40,360 nucleotides of DNA from an uncultured Oscillospiraceae bacterium (GTDB taxonomy: Bacteria; Bacillota; Clostridia; Oscillospirales; Oscillospiraceae). The stretch covers positions 1 to 40,360 of the forward strand of contig CAKUHX010000001.1 in the NCBI GenBank assembly GCA_934659475.1, in the 5' to 3' direction. Below are positions 1-7,580 of the stretch, one piece after another (within the stretch, counting starts at the first letter, position 1; each line of letters begins with the position of its first letter). Made by a program: the position numbers and the translations under genes. Below the pieces are notes generated by a model. It did not search any database, was not told where the DNA came from, and saw nothing but the letters and a program-made list of their open reading frames with translations.

Positions 1-46
1 GATCGCCGCGCAGGTGGGCGATCACGGTCATATCAACGGACTGCAT
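1..46 (-). CDS. 5' end of a reverse-strand gene, product uncertain
   Basis: Only the first 15 codons are inside the window, reading MQSVDMTVIAHLRGD on the reverse strand. An AAGGAG ribosome binding site at 55-60, eight bases before the ATG at 44-46, supports a real start. The N-terminus resembles the opening of TrmO/TsaA tRNA methyltransferases (a short strand ending in 'IA.IR.D'), but 15 residues cannot settle this. The gene runs off the left edge and is divergent from the DUF2294-like gene. Confidence 0.5.
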   Translation of the reverse strand, partial: MQSVDMTVIAHLRGD

Positions 47-231
47 AGAGCCGCTCCTTCTTCCATCCCGTTCAAAACGGGAGGTGAAAAATTTCCTTCA
101 TTATACCACGGTTTTACAGGAAAGTGGGCAAAAATATAGGGGCATTGGGGTGAAAACTGAAAGGGAGAAGGGCTGCCCCGGGGCGTCTGGCGATCTACCC
201 AAAAATACTCAGGCAAGTCATAACATTTTTC

Positions 232-260
232 TTGCAATTTTGAAGGAGCTATGTTACAAT
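232..260 (+). promoter_or_regulatory. sigma-A promoter of the DUF2294-like gene
   Basis: TTGCAA at 232-237 and TACAAT at 255-260 are separated by 17 bases. Transcription would start near 267, giving a leader of about 37 bases before the start codon. Confidence 0.75.
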
Positions 261-303
261 ATGTTCACAAACCACTTTCTCGGTTTGAGGGGTGTGTCAT
301 CAC

Positions 304-678
304 ATGTTAATGGGAGAGTTCAAGCAGGAGGTCCTGCGCATCAACAACAAGGCCAATATGGAGGTCTTCAAGCAGGGGCTGCTGTCCCAGCGCATCGATG
401 TGTTCCGCAACGAGGTGGTCATCACCGCGAAAAACCGCCGGGTGAACGTTCTGGCCTATGACGCGCTGGACCGGCAGACCACCGAAATGATGGACCGCGC
501 CCTGATCGTGCGCCACAAGAAGATCTTCATTCAGATGATGCAGGACGAGCTGGGCGTGAAGGTCCTCTCCCACCTGAAGGATTACGACCCTGAGCTGGAG
601 ATCTCCGCCAGCGTATCCATCTTTGAAAAGAACATCGAAGAGCTGCTGCCGGAGCTGACCCTCCGCCGGACCGACTGA
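304..678 (+). CDS. DUF2294 (MpsC-like) family protein
   Basis: This is a 124-residue cytoplasmic protein without signal peptide or membrane segments. Two strands around residues 30-48 (DVFRNEVVITAKNRRVNVLA), an alternating helix with a conserved E/R pattern, and a C-terminal 'GVKVLSHLKDYDPELEISASVSIFE' type segment match the general pattern of DUF2294, a family now linked to MpsC of a proposed membrane-potential-generating system. The function of this member is unknown. ATG 304 is chosen over GTG 292 because the GAGGGG at 287-292 lies 11 bases before it; ATG 310 is also possible. The gene is monocistronic, with its own promoter and a terminator at 803-855. The family call is from memory of the pattern and is moderate. 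Confidence 0.6.
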   Translation: MLMGEFKQEVLRINNKANMEVFKQGLLSQRIDVFRNEVVITAKNRRVNVLAYDALDRQTTEMMDRALIVRHKKIFIQMMQDELGVKVLSHLKDYDPELEISASVSIFEKNIEELLPELTLRRTD

Positions 679-695
679 GGCGGAGACAACTGAAT

Positions 696-803
696 ATGTG
701 GGCGAGCACAGAGTTCTGCACTTTTTGCGAGGGGGGACGCGGATGGAGATCCCGTCAGCCGATCCCGGCGCAGAAGGACGGACCCTATGAAAGCTGTAAT
801 TGA
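696..803 (+). CDS. possible 35-residue small protein
   Basis: An ATG at 696 is preceded by GGAG at 683-686 with nine bases between, and opens a 35-codon frame rich in Cys, Gly and Arg (a CTFC motif near residue 8-11 and ESC near the C-terminus). The TGA lies exactly at the base of the terminator stem. No family is recognised. It may be a real small protein translated from the tail of the DUF2294 mRNA or simply a chance frame in G-rich leader or trailer RNA. Confidence 0.25.
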   Translation: MWASTEFCTFCEGGRGWRSRQPIPAQKDGPYESCN

Positions 804-855
804 CCGCAAAACAAAGAGAAAAGGGATGCCTTTCTCTGTTGTTTTGCGGTTTTTT
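803..855 (+). terminator. strong intrinsic terminator
   Basis: The stem ACCGCAAAACAA pairs with TTGTTTTGCGGT, extended by AGAGAAA/TTTCTCT around a small loop, and runs into TTTTTT. It ends the transcript of the DUF2294-like gene. Confidence 0.85.
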
Positions 856-966
856 GCGCCCTCCGCCCCCAAAAATGTCTGTATGCGTGGCCCCCTCACG
901 CGGATAGAAAATATGTCAATGGGAAGCAAGCCCGAACGATCGTGAAAAAGGAGAAGTGAACCGACT

Positions 967-1971
967 ATGGCAAAGGTAAAGGATGTCCTTCAGGCCCTTG
1001 ACGACCTGACCAACGGCCGCTGCGTCAAAAGCCCCGCCGACTGGGCCTCCGGCAAGAATCCCTGGGTGGTCATCAAGTCCTCCAACATCCCCGGAAAGAG
1101 CTGCATGGAGCTGCCCGGCCTGGTGTGGGGCGACCCGGAGATGGAGGTCAAGAAGATCGCCATCTGCATGACCATGACCGAGAGCGTGATCGAGCTGGCC
1201 GCCGCCACCGGCGTGGACGCCATCATCGCCCACCACCCCGCCTGCGATGCCTCCAACTCCGGCGGCGTTCTGATGAAGACCTATCTGGGCCTTTATGACC
1301 TGGCCTTCTTCGAGCTGCACGAGGCTCTCCACGGGACCCACCCCGGCATCCCCTGGATGCACGGCCACAAGCCCTACTTCACCAGCGTGACCTACGGCGG
1401 CATCCCCGGCAACGTGGTCAACGTGGGCAATGCGCTGCCCGAGGTAAAGACCGTGGGCGACCTGCTGGACCGCCTGAACGCCCTGATCGACGCCGACATG
1501 GACGCCCACATGCTGTCCGTGGAGCGCTGTGAGCGGGGCTGTGACAAGATCGAAGAGACCGCGGTGGCCGCCAACGCCCGCATTTTGGTGGGCAAGCGGG
1601 AGGACCCCGTGACCAAGATCATCCACATGCACCCCCACTGCGGCTTCAACACCCAGCATCTGGAGCAGCTGGTGAAGGACAACCCCGGTGTGGACACCCT
1701 GGTGGCCTCCATCAGCCGCGTGTACCCCGGCCATCCCCTGGTGGCCAAGGCGGAGGAGCTGGGTCTGAGCTTCCTGTGCGGCAACTCCCACGCTCTGGAG
1801 ATCTTTGAAAATGGCGTGCCCCTGGCCTACGCCCTGCGCAACCACCTGCCCGGCGTGGAGGTCGTCATCTTCCGCGAGCGGCAGACCGCCATCCCCCTGG
1901 ATGAGGTGGGCTCCGCCGAGATCCGCGCCTACGGCGCCGACATCGCCAAAAACTATCTGCATAGAAAGTAA
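967..1971 (+). CDS. NIF3-like dinuclear metal protein
   Basis: This is a 334-residue cytoplasmic protein. The segment DAIIAHHPACD (about residues 84-93) has the paired histidines that bind metal in the NIF3/YbgI family, and a C-terminal GNSHALE segment (about residue 270) matches the family's second His-x-x-Glu metal site. A further His-rich stretch, LHEALHGTHPG (about 117-127), lies where the family usually has its bridging Asp, so the metal site may be modified. NIF3 proteins are widespread but their reaction is mostly unsettled (often labelled GTP cyclohydrolase 1 type 2-like). The start has AAGGAG at 948-953. It is followed after 112 bases by a nucleoside-recognition membrane protein, and both use strongly biased, high-expression codons, which suggests they work together. 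Confidence 0.7.
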   Translation: MAKVKDVLQALDDLTNGRCVKSPADWASGKNPWVVIKSSNIPGKSCMELPGLVWGDPEMEVKKIAICMTMTESVIELAAATGVDAIIAHHPACDASNSGGVLMKTYLGLYDLAFFELHEALHGTHPGIPWMHGHKPYFTSVTYGGIPGNVVNVGNALPEVKTVGDLLDRLNALIDADMDAHMLSVERCERGCDKIEETAVAANARILVGKREDPVTKIIHMHPHCGFNTQHLEQLVKDNPGVDTLVASISRVYPGHPLVAKAEELGLSFLCGNSHALEIFENGVPLAYALRNHLPGVEVVIFRERQTAIPLDEVGSAEIRAYGADIAKNYLHRK

Positions 1972-2010
1972 GATCCGTACATCTGTCACCGGACGTATCG
2001 GCGGGGACGT

Positions 2011-2033
2011 CCGTCCATTCTGGGTATGGACGG
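2011..2033 (+). other. hairpin between the NIF3-like gene and the gate protein
   Basis: CCGTCCAT at 2011-2018 pairs perfectly with ATGGACGG at 2026-2033 around a seven-base loop. There is no T-run, so it is more likely an mRNA processing or stability structure than a terminator. It suggests the two genes are co-transcribed. Confidence 0.4.
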
Positions 2034-2083
2034 CCGGCCCGCGCCGTGAAATAAACCGTCATTTATAAATGGGAGGTATAACA

Positions 2084-3226
2084 ATGGAAGAAAAAAAGAC
2101 CCCTGTGGTAGAGTCTGCGGAGGACCGTAAAAAGTGGAGACCCATTGAATACGTCGGTCTGATCGTATTTATCCTGTTCATGGTGTGTGTGTTCGTTGCC
2201 CATGAGCAATTCTCCGGCGCATTCTCCGCCATGTTCGCAAAGTCCTACAAGATGTTCGAGTTCTATCTGTTCGGCGGCTCTATGCTGGGCGCCACCATCG
2301 TGGTCTCCATCATGACCGGCCGTATCCTGGAGCGCCTGGGCTTTACCGACGCCCTGATGCGTATCTTCCTGCCCATCATGAAGTATCTGAAGATCAATGC
2401 CGCTGTCTGCGTGGGCATCATCTACAATATCCTGGGCGACGTGAACGCCGCCGGCAAGATCGCCGGCCCCGTGGTCATGAAGGCCGGCTGCACCCGCGAC
2501 GAGCAGAAGATCGCCATCGCCACCCTGACCAACGCCCCCGCCTCCTTCTCCATCATGGTGCTGGGCATCATCGCCCTGTCCACCGCCGGCATCAACCCCT
2601 TCCCCGTTATGATCGTGGGCGTGTTCCTGCCCATCTTCATCGTGCCCGCCTTCCTGCGTCTGTTCTGGCGTGACACCAAGGCCGCCGACATCAAGGACCT
2701 GCCCCGCTTCACCCCCAATACCGGCCTGATGGACCTGATCTTTGGCTCCGCCCGCGAGGGTGTGTCCACCGTGCTGACCCTGATCCTGCCCGCCGGCTGC
2801 GCCGTGTACGCCATCATCGGCCTGCTGGAGTATCTGGGCATCTGGCAGTACATCCTCAGCGCCTGCTCCACCGCCCTGCAGTTCATGAGCATCGAGCCCA
2901 CCACCGGTATGCAGACCATCACCGTGGCCGGCACTCTGGCCGCCAAGACCCTGGGCCAGATGGTCTCCGAGGTCACCGCCGAGGGCACCGCCGGCGCCCT
3001 GTACGGGATGCTGGCCGACCCCGCCGTGAAGAAGATGATCGTGGGCTCCTACGTTCTGGCCAACTCCTCCTGGCCCATCCAGGTGCCTCTGGGCCAGATC
3101 CCCGCTGTGTGGTCCGGCGTTGTGGACCTGAGCACCGGCGAGATCATCAAGTGCGCTACCATCGGCTGCGTCATCCGTGTCGTGTATGCCTGTCTGGTGG
3201 CCAACCTGTTCGGCCTGTTCTTCTAA
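2084..3226 (+). CDS. nucleoside-recognition (gate) domain membrane protein
   Basis: This is a 380-residue integral membrane protein. A charged cytoplasmic N-terminus (residues 1-20) is followed by a first membrane helix at about 24-42 and several more. A central 'GDVNAAGKIAGPVV...NAPASFSIMVLG' stretch and a second half with 'GSAREGVSTVLTLILPAG' resemble the two-fold gate domains of the spore maturation SpmA/B, YjiH and nucleoside-recognition families. The substrate is unknown; the domain name does not prove nucleoside transport. ATG 2084 is chosen over the upstream ATG 2069 because a GGGAGG at 2071-2076 is placed ideally for it. Codon use is extremely biased to C-ending codons, suggesting high expression. 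It is followed by a terminator at 3268-3305. Confidence 0.7.
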   Translation: MEEKKTPVVESAEDRKKWRPIEYVGLIVFILFMVCVFVAHEQFSGAFSAMFAKSYKMFEFYLFGGSMLGATIVVSIMTGRILERLGFTDALMRIFLPIMKYLKINAAVCVGIIYNILGDVNAAGKIAGPVVMKAGCTRDEQKIAIATLTNAPASFSIMVLGIIALSTAGINPFPVMIVGVFLPIFIVPAFLRLFWRDTKAADIKDLPRFTPNTGLMDLIFGSAREGVSTVLTLILPAGCAVYAIIGLLEYLGIWQYILSACSTALQFMSIEPTTGMQTITVAGTLAAKTLGQMVSEVTAEGTAGALYGMLADPAVKKMIVGSYVLANSSWPIQVPLGQIPAVWSGVVDLSTGEIIKCATIGCVIRVVYACLVANLFGLFF

Positions 3227-3267
3227 GCCTGGTCTGCCTCACACAGACTTTAAGTTTACGACCTGCG

Positions 3268-3305
3268 CAGCCGCGCCCCTCCCCGGGGGCGCGGCTGTGT
3301 TTTTT
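3268..3305 (+). terminator. intrinsic terminator
   Basis: CAGCCGCGCCCC pairs with GGGGCGCGGCTG and is followed by TGTTTTTT. It separates the gate-protein transcript from the next permease gene. Confidence 0.85.
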
Positions 3306-3573
3306 AGGGGAACGGATCTTTATGCCGTCTTTTCACTTTATTTATAGCTTTAAGAGGGGAAAACGGGAAAGTTTTTCTGAAATTTGGTCAAAAGTGGGAA
3401 AATGTCTGGACAATCGACAGCTTGTCCCAATTTTTTCAAAACAATTCCATTTACGTCACCTAAACGGAACAAATTCGCTTCAAAGTGTCCACTTTTCACG
3501 GAGAAATGCAGGAGAAAAGCTTGGATCTGACGGGATAGCATGTACAAAATGTCGACTTTTGCATGGAGGGGTC
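3306..3573. other. AT-richer non-coding stretch upstream of the permease promoter
   Basis: No gene is supported here. The stretch is much AT-richer than the flanking genes. It contains imperfect inverted repeats: GGACAA ... TTGTCC near 3408-3427 and AAGTG-TC-CACTT near 3482-3493. These may be regulator sites for the downstream permease, or remnants. Confidence 0.5.
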
Positions 3574-3602
3574 TTGCACTGCGTTCATAGATAGTTTACA
3601 AT
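3574..3602 (+). promoter_or_regulatory. sigma-A promoter of the permease gene
   Basis: TTGCAC at 3574-3579 and TACAAT at 3597-3602 are separated by 17 bases. The predicted start (about 3609) falls inside the 12-bp palindrome at 3607-3618. Confidence 0.75.
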
Positions 3603-3606
3603 CATA

Positions 3607-3618
3607 ACACTGCAGTGT
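3607..3618. promoter_or_regulatory. palindromic candidate operator
   Basis: ACACTGCAGTGT is a perfect 12-bp palindrome starting five bases after the -10 element, overlapping the expected transcription start. This is a typical repressor position. Outer bases (ATA ... TAGTTAT) add partial symmetry. The regulator is not identified in this window. Confidence 0.55.
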
Positions 3619-3667
3619 AGTTATCCGTATCAATTGGCCATTCCGGCCCGAAAAAGGAGAGTGTATC

Positions 3668-5071
3668 ATGATGTTGACCCCCCTGCATTTCATTTATCTG
3701 GCGGTCATCGTAGCCGTCATCGTTCTGATGATCATGAAGCACGACGTGGTCGCCCCCTGTATCCTGGGCATTTTCGTCATCGGGATCGGGTTCAGCGGCA
3801 GCGTGATCGGCGGCGCGCAGGCTGTGTTCAACAGCATGCTGTACGCCATGGGCGATCTGGGTGACATCATGCTGGTCATCGCCCTGATGGTGGCCATGCT
3901 GAGATCCCTGGAGGCCATGGGCGCCGACCAGATGATGATCGCCCCCGCGGCCAAGCTGCTGAAAACTCCCCGTATCGCTTTCTGGGTCATTGCCGCCATC
4001 ATGTATGTGTGCGCGTCCTTCTTCTGGCCCACTCCCGCCACCGCTCTGGTGGGCACCATCCTGATCCCCGTGGCGCTGAAGGCCGGCCTGGCCCCCATGA
4101 TGGCCTGCATCGCCATGAACCTGGCTGGTCACGGTATGGCTCTGTCCGGCGACCTGGTGCTCCAGGGCGCCCCCAAGCTGTCCGCCACCGCCGCCAACGT
4201 TGACATCACCGAAGTGCTGAAGTGGGGCGGCATCCTGGCCACCATCGCCGGTATCATTGCCCTTGTTCTGGCCTTCATCAAATATCAGAAGGAGATCGTC
4301 TCCGGCGTTCAGGTGGACGCTGACCACGCGGTGGCCAAGGCTGCCGCCGCCATGGATGAGAAGAAGGAGCGCCCCGGCTATGCCAAGTTCTTCGCCATCC
4401 TGGTGCCCGTGGTGTACATCGCCATCCTGATCCGCATCCTGGCCGGCGCCTTCTCCGAGAGCGTGTCCGCCATCTTCGGCGGCGATGCCACCGCCCTGCT
4501 GGGCGGCTCCGCTGCCATCATCCTGCTGCTGGCCTGCACCGTCCACCACAAGAAGAGCGCGCTGGAGGAGCTGGCTGGCTGCATCCGCGCCGGTTTCCTG
4601 TTCTCCATTAAGATCTTCGCCGTGGTGATCCCCATCGCCGCCTTCTTCTTCCTGGGCAACCCCGAGGCTGCCCCCTCCATCCTGGGCGAGGGCGCCCCTG
4701 GCTTCCTGTTTGAGCTGGGCCAGGCTCTGGGCGATGTGCTGCCCATGAACCGCGTGGTCCTGGCCATCGGTATCGCCCTGATCGGCGGCATCACCGGTCT
4801 GGACGGCTCCGGCTTCTCCGGTGTGCCTCTGGTGGCCGCTCTGGCCGCCGCGTTGGGCGGCCCCGCCGGCTACAACGTGGCTCTGCTGGCCGCTCTGGGC
4901 CAGGTGGCCGCCATCTGGGTCGGCGGCGGCACTCTGAGCGCCTGGGCCTTCGGCGCTGTGGCGTCCGCCGGCGTGGCCGGGGTCGAGCCCGCCGACCTGG
5001 TGCGCAAGAACTTTGTGCCCGTTATGACCGCCCTGGGCGTGATCACCATCATCACCATCGTGCTGATGTGA
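3668..5071 (+). CDS. ion-transporter-type (IT superfamily-like) permease
   Basis: This is a 467-residue protein with about 11-12 hydrophobic helices and no signal peptide. Helix 1 begins at about residue 6. Two related halves are visible, each with a Gly/Pro-rich re-entrant region: FFWPTPATALVGT (about 119-131) and a second near GLDGSGFSGVPLVAALAAA (about 378-396), followed by a long Ala/Gly helix. A charged cytoplasmic linker (about 213-238, KKERPGY) separates the halves. This layout fits organic-anion or cation/H+ type permeases of the IT group, but the substrate cannot be told. ATG 3668 has AAGGAG at 3654-3659, eight bases upstream. Promoter, candidate operator and terminator make it a separate unit. 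Codon bias matches the flanking genes. Confidence 0.6.
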   Translation: MMLTPLHFIYLAVIVAVIVLMIMKHDVVAPCILGIFVIGIGFSGSVIGGAQAVFNSMLYAMGDLGDIMLVIALMVAMLRSLEAMGADQMMIAPAAKLLKTPRIAFWVIAAIMYVCASFFWPTPATALVGTILIPVALKAGLAPMMACIAMNLAGHGMALSGDLVLQGAPKLSATAANVDITEVLKWGGILATIAGIIALVLAFIKYQKEIVSGVQVDADHAVAKAAAAMDEKKERPGYAKFFAILVPVVYIAILIRILAGAFSESVSAIFGGDATALLGGSAAIILLLACTVHHKKSALEELAGCIRAGFLFSIKIFAVVIPIAAFFFLGNPEAAPSILGEGAPGFLFELGQALGDVLPMNRVVLAIGIALIGGITGLDGSGFSGVPLVAALAAALGGPAGYNVALLAALGQVAAIWVGGGTLSAWAFGAVASAGVAGVEPADLVRKNFVPVMTALGVITIITIVLM

Positions 5072-5092
5072 CCGGGCCCGCAAAACAGCTGC

Positions 5093-5131
5093 AAAGTCCG
5101 CCCGCCGAGTTTATCGGCGGGCGGACTTTTT
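5093..5131 (+). terminator. strong intrinsic terminator
   Basis: AAAGTCCGCCCGCCGA pairs with TCGGCGGGCGGACTTT around GTTTA and ends in a T-run. Confidence 0.9.
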
Positions 5132-5174
5132 GAAGGACCGCCGTCTTTTCACTACGGCGTGAAGGACCGCCGTC
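5131..5174 (+). repeat. 15-bp direct repeat
   Basis: TGAAGGACCGCCGTC occurs at 5131-5145 and 5160-5174, a 29-base period, immediately after the terminator. It may be paired binding sites or a slippage product. Confidence 0.6.
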
Positions 5175-5517
5175 ATCCCAATTTCCACTTTCAGTTAAAA
5201 AAAGGACGATTTTGTCCTAAGCGGCGCAAAAATGCGGAAATTTAGTACACTGTGTCCACCGACACTTTATACCGTTTTCGTTCCTAACTGTACCCTTTTG
5301 AAGCAATGCCCGCAAATTCCTTGCATTTCAGGTGGTTTTCTGATACTGTTGTTTTGCCACAAGGAGCAAAGCGGCCGTCCCTGTATTTTTGTGAAAAAGG
5401 GGGGAGCGGACCGCCGCCCGGCACGGCGAGGGGGCCGCGGGACCGGGGGGAGCTCCGCAGCGAGAGGGTGGGGAAGCCCTTTCCACTTCCCCAAATTTTG
5501 AAAGAAGGGTGAAGAAC
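5175..5517. other. long leader upstream of the GidA-like flavoprotein
   Basis: No gene is supported. The first half is AT-rich and contains AGGAC-N6-GTCCT near 5205-5220 and an ACACTGTGT site near 5247-5255 that resembles the ACACTGCAGTGT operator of the permease. The second half is GC-rich, with a short hairpin (GGGGAAG/CTTCCCC, about 5470-5492) just before the ribosome binding site. No convincing -35/-10 pair was found. Confidence 0.5.
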
Positions 5518-6801
5518 ATGAAAGTTGTTATCGTAGGCGGAGGTTGGGCCGGTTCCGGCGCCGCTATGGCCGCCAAGAACGCCGGCGCGGACGAGGTCGT
5601 GGTGCTGGAGCGCACCGATATGCTGCTGGGCACCGGTCTGGTGGGCGGCATCATGCGCAACAACGGCCGCTTTACCGCCACTGAGGAAGCCATCGCCATG
5701 GGCGCCAACGAGATCTTCGAGACCATCGACGCCCACTGCCGCCATAAGAACATCAATTTCCCCGGCCATGAGCACGCCAGCCTGTATGACATCGCCCTGA
5801 TCGAGACCGCGATCCGCACCATGCTGATCAACAAGGGCGTCGAGGTCAAGCTGCAGGCCCGCATGAAGGACGTGAAGATGGACGGCCAGAAGATCGCCGC
5901 CGTGGTGCTGACCGACGGCGAGGAGGTCACCGGCGATGTGTTCCTGGACTGCACCGGCACCGCCGGCCCCATGGGCAACTGCGGCAAGTACGGCAACGGC
6001 TGCGCCTGCTGCGTGCTGCGCTGCCCCTCCTTCGGCGGCCGCGTCAGCCTGGTGGGTCAGGCCGGCATCGAGGAGAAGATGGGCAAGAAGGGCGACGGCT
6101 CCATCGGCGCCATGAGCGGCTCCTGCAAGCTGCTGAAGGAGTCTCTGGCCCCCGAGATCGTCAAGACCCTGAACGAGACCGGCGTTGCCATCATCCCCAT
6201 CCCCGCGCATCTGCGCAAGGGCGAGGGCATCCTGGCCACCAAGGCCTGCCAGCAGTACGCCCTGAAGGAGTTTGCCGAGAATATCATCCTGCTGGATACC
6301 GGCCACGCCAAGCTGATGACCCCCTACTACCCCCTGGCCATGCTGCACCAGGTCCCCGGCTTCGAGAACGCCCGCTTCGAGGACCCCTATGCCGGCGGCA
6401 AGGGCAACTCCATGCGTTACATGGCGCTGGCGCCCCACACCAACGACCTGAAGGTCACCGGGCTGGACAACGTGTTCTGCGGCGGTGAGAAGGCCGGCCT
6501 GCTGGTGGGCCATACTGAGGCTATCGTCACCGGCACTCTGGCTGGACACAATGCCGTGCGGTACCTGCTGGGCAAGGAACTGCTGGTCCTGCCCACCGAT
6601 CTGGCCATCGGCGACGCCATCACCTATGTGAACGCCGCCATGCAGACCGAGGAGGGCCTGTGCAAGAAGTACACCTTCTCCGGCTCTGTCTATTTCAACC
6701 GTATGAAGGAGCTGGGCCTGTACACCACCGACATCGCCGCCATCAAGGCGAAGGTGGAGAAGGACGGCCTGACCGGCATCTTCTCCAAGAAGCTGGCCTG
6801 A
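5518..6801 (+). CDS. GidA-like FAD-dependent oxidoreductase with Cys cluster
   Basis: This is a 427-residue soluble flavoprotein. The N-terminus has a beta strand followed by GGGWAGSGAA (7-16), the Rossmann FAD-binding motif, and an acidic ER at the end of the second strand (31-32). Around 145-175 lie five cysteines (155, 162, 164, 165, 169), then PSFGGR; this region recalls the GidA/TrmFO superfamily but is far denser in Cys and could bind an iron-sulfur cluster. The C-terminal part has the second FAD-contacting 'GLDNVFCGGEKAGLLVGHTEA' type element near residue 319. It lacks the tRNA-binding C-terminal domain of MnmG. ATG 5518 is preferred to GTG 5509 because AAGGGTG (5505-5511) precedes it. 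Codon bias matches the two membrane genes, and the gene ends in its own strong terminator. Substrate unknown. Confidence 0.65.
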   Translation: MKVVIVGGGWAGSGAAMAAKNAGADEVVVLERTDMLLGTGLVGGIMRNNGRFTATEEAIAMGANEIFETIDAHCRHKNINFPGHEHASLYDIALIETAIRTMLINKGVEVKLQARMKDVKMDGQKIAAVVLTDGEEVTGDVFLDCTGTAGPMGNCGKYGNGCACCVLRCPSFGGRVSLVGQAGIEEKMGKKGDGSIGAMSGSCKLLKESLAPEIVKTLNETGVAIIPIPAHLRKGEGILATKACQQYALKEFAENIILLDTGHAKLMTPYYPLAMLHQVPGFENARFEDPYAGGKGNSMRYMALAPHTNDLKVTGLDNVFCGGEKAGLLVGHTEAIVTGTLAGHNAVRYLLGKELLVLPTDLAIGDAITYVNAAMQTEEGLCKKYTFSGSVYFNRMKELGLYTTDIAAIKAKVEKDGLTGIFSKKLA

Positions 6802-6814
6802 GCGCTCAGACTGA

Positions 6815-6851
6815 AAAACCCTGCCCCGGCCTGTGGCCGGGGCAGGGTTTT
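6815..6851. terminator. bidirectional intrinsic terminator
   Basis: AAAACCCTGCCCCGGCC pairs with GGCCGGGGCAGGGTTTT around TGT. It lies between convergent genes and has an A/T flank in both directions, so it can serve both the flavoprotein and the reverse-strand deaminase gene. Confidence 0.9.
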
Positions 6852-6854
6852 GTG

Positions 6855-7337
6855 TTATACCTTTGTGGGCAGAGAGTCGTCCTCCCGGATCCAGTCCTCC
6901 ACGTGGACCACGGAGTAGTCCTTTTCCGTGTTGCGGATGACCACCCGGTCGATGCCGGCGTTGATGATCAGCCGGCGGCACATGGAGCAGGAGGTGGCAT
7001 CGTGGAGCAGCTCGCCGCTTTTGGCCTCCCGCCCCGCCAGATAGAGGGTAGAGCCCAGGGTGTCCCGCCGGGCGGCGGAGATGATGGCGTTGGCCTCGGC
7101 GTGGACGGAACGGCACAGCTCGTACCGCTCGCCGCTGGGGATGTTCATGGCCTCCCGGGTGCAGTAGCCCAGATCCATGCAGTTCTTCCGGCCCCGGGGG
7201 GCGCCGTTGTACCCGGTGGAGACGATCTCGTCGTTTTTTACGATGATGGCGCCGTAGCACCGGCGCAGGCAGGTGGAGCGTTCCAGCACGGTCTCAGCAA
7301 TATCCAGATAGTAGTTTTCCTTGTCGATGCGCTTCAT
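6855..7337 (-). CDS. deoxycytidylate deaminase-family protein (ComEB-like)
   Basis: This is a 160-residue zinc-dependent deaminase. HAE at 79-81 supplies the zinc His and catalytic Glu, and CSMC at 117-120 gives the two zinc cysteines. In most relatives the residue before the first Cys is Pro, here it is Ser. An internal Cys-rich stretch (23, 27, 53, 59) is typical of the dCMP deaminase group, which makes dUMP for thymidylate synthesis; other cytidine-type substrates are possible. The ATG at 7335-7337 is preceded by GGGGG and a perfect TATAAT promoter. It is monocistronic and convergent with the flavoprotein gene. Confidence 0.8.
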   Translation of the reverse strand: MKRIDKENYYLDIAETVLERSTCLRRCYGAIIVKNDEIVSTGYNGAPRGRKNCMDLGYCTREAMNIPSGERYELCRSVHAEANAIISAARRDTLGSTLYLAGREAKSGELLHDATSCSMCRRLIINAGIDRVVIRNTEKDYSVVHVEDWIREDDSLPTKV

Positions 7338-7361
7338 GGACAGGCCCCCTTTTATGGGGTG

Positions 7362-7390
7362 ATTATACCTTACTTCTCCGGCCCGCGCAA
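7362..7390 (-). promoter_or_regulatory. sigma-A promoter of the deaminase gene
   Basis: On the reverse strand, TTGCGC (7385-7390) and TATAAT (7362-7367) are spaced by 17 bases. The leader is about 20 bases. Confidence 0.8.
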
Positions 7391-7454
7391 GGAAAAATGA
7401 CGGGAAAGGGGCTGCGGGCAGGGGACAATTTACATTTTGTTTACGTTTCACTCC

Positions 7455-7483
7455 TTGACGCGGACAAAAGTGAGAATTAAAAT
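7455..7483 (+). promoter_or_regulatory. sigma-A promoter of the zinc-ribbon membrane gene
   Basis: TTGACG (7455-7460) and TAAAAT (7478-7483) are separated by 17 bases. Confidence 0.75.
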
Positions 7484-7580
7484 AAACGTATTCATACAAG
7501 GAGGCGCCGTTTGCGCGCCTTCTGACCATTTTTGCCCAAACCGCGGAGCTGCGGCCCGGGCGGAAAGGAAGGTGACCGGC

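Noticed and set aside
3602..5083. A 493-codon reverse-strand open frame across the permease gene
   Set aside because: It is His/Gln/Gly-rich, has no recognisable domain, and is the antisense shadow of a high-GC gene with strong codon bias. The forward frame has a promoter, ribosome binding site and clear membrane helices.
5306..5512. A 68-codon frame in the leader of the GidA-like gene
   Set aside because: No ribosome binding site, low-complexity Pro/Arg/Gly composition in the GC-rich part, and no recognisable features.
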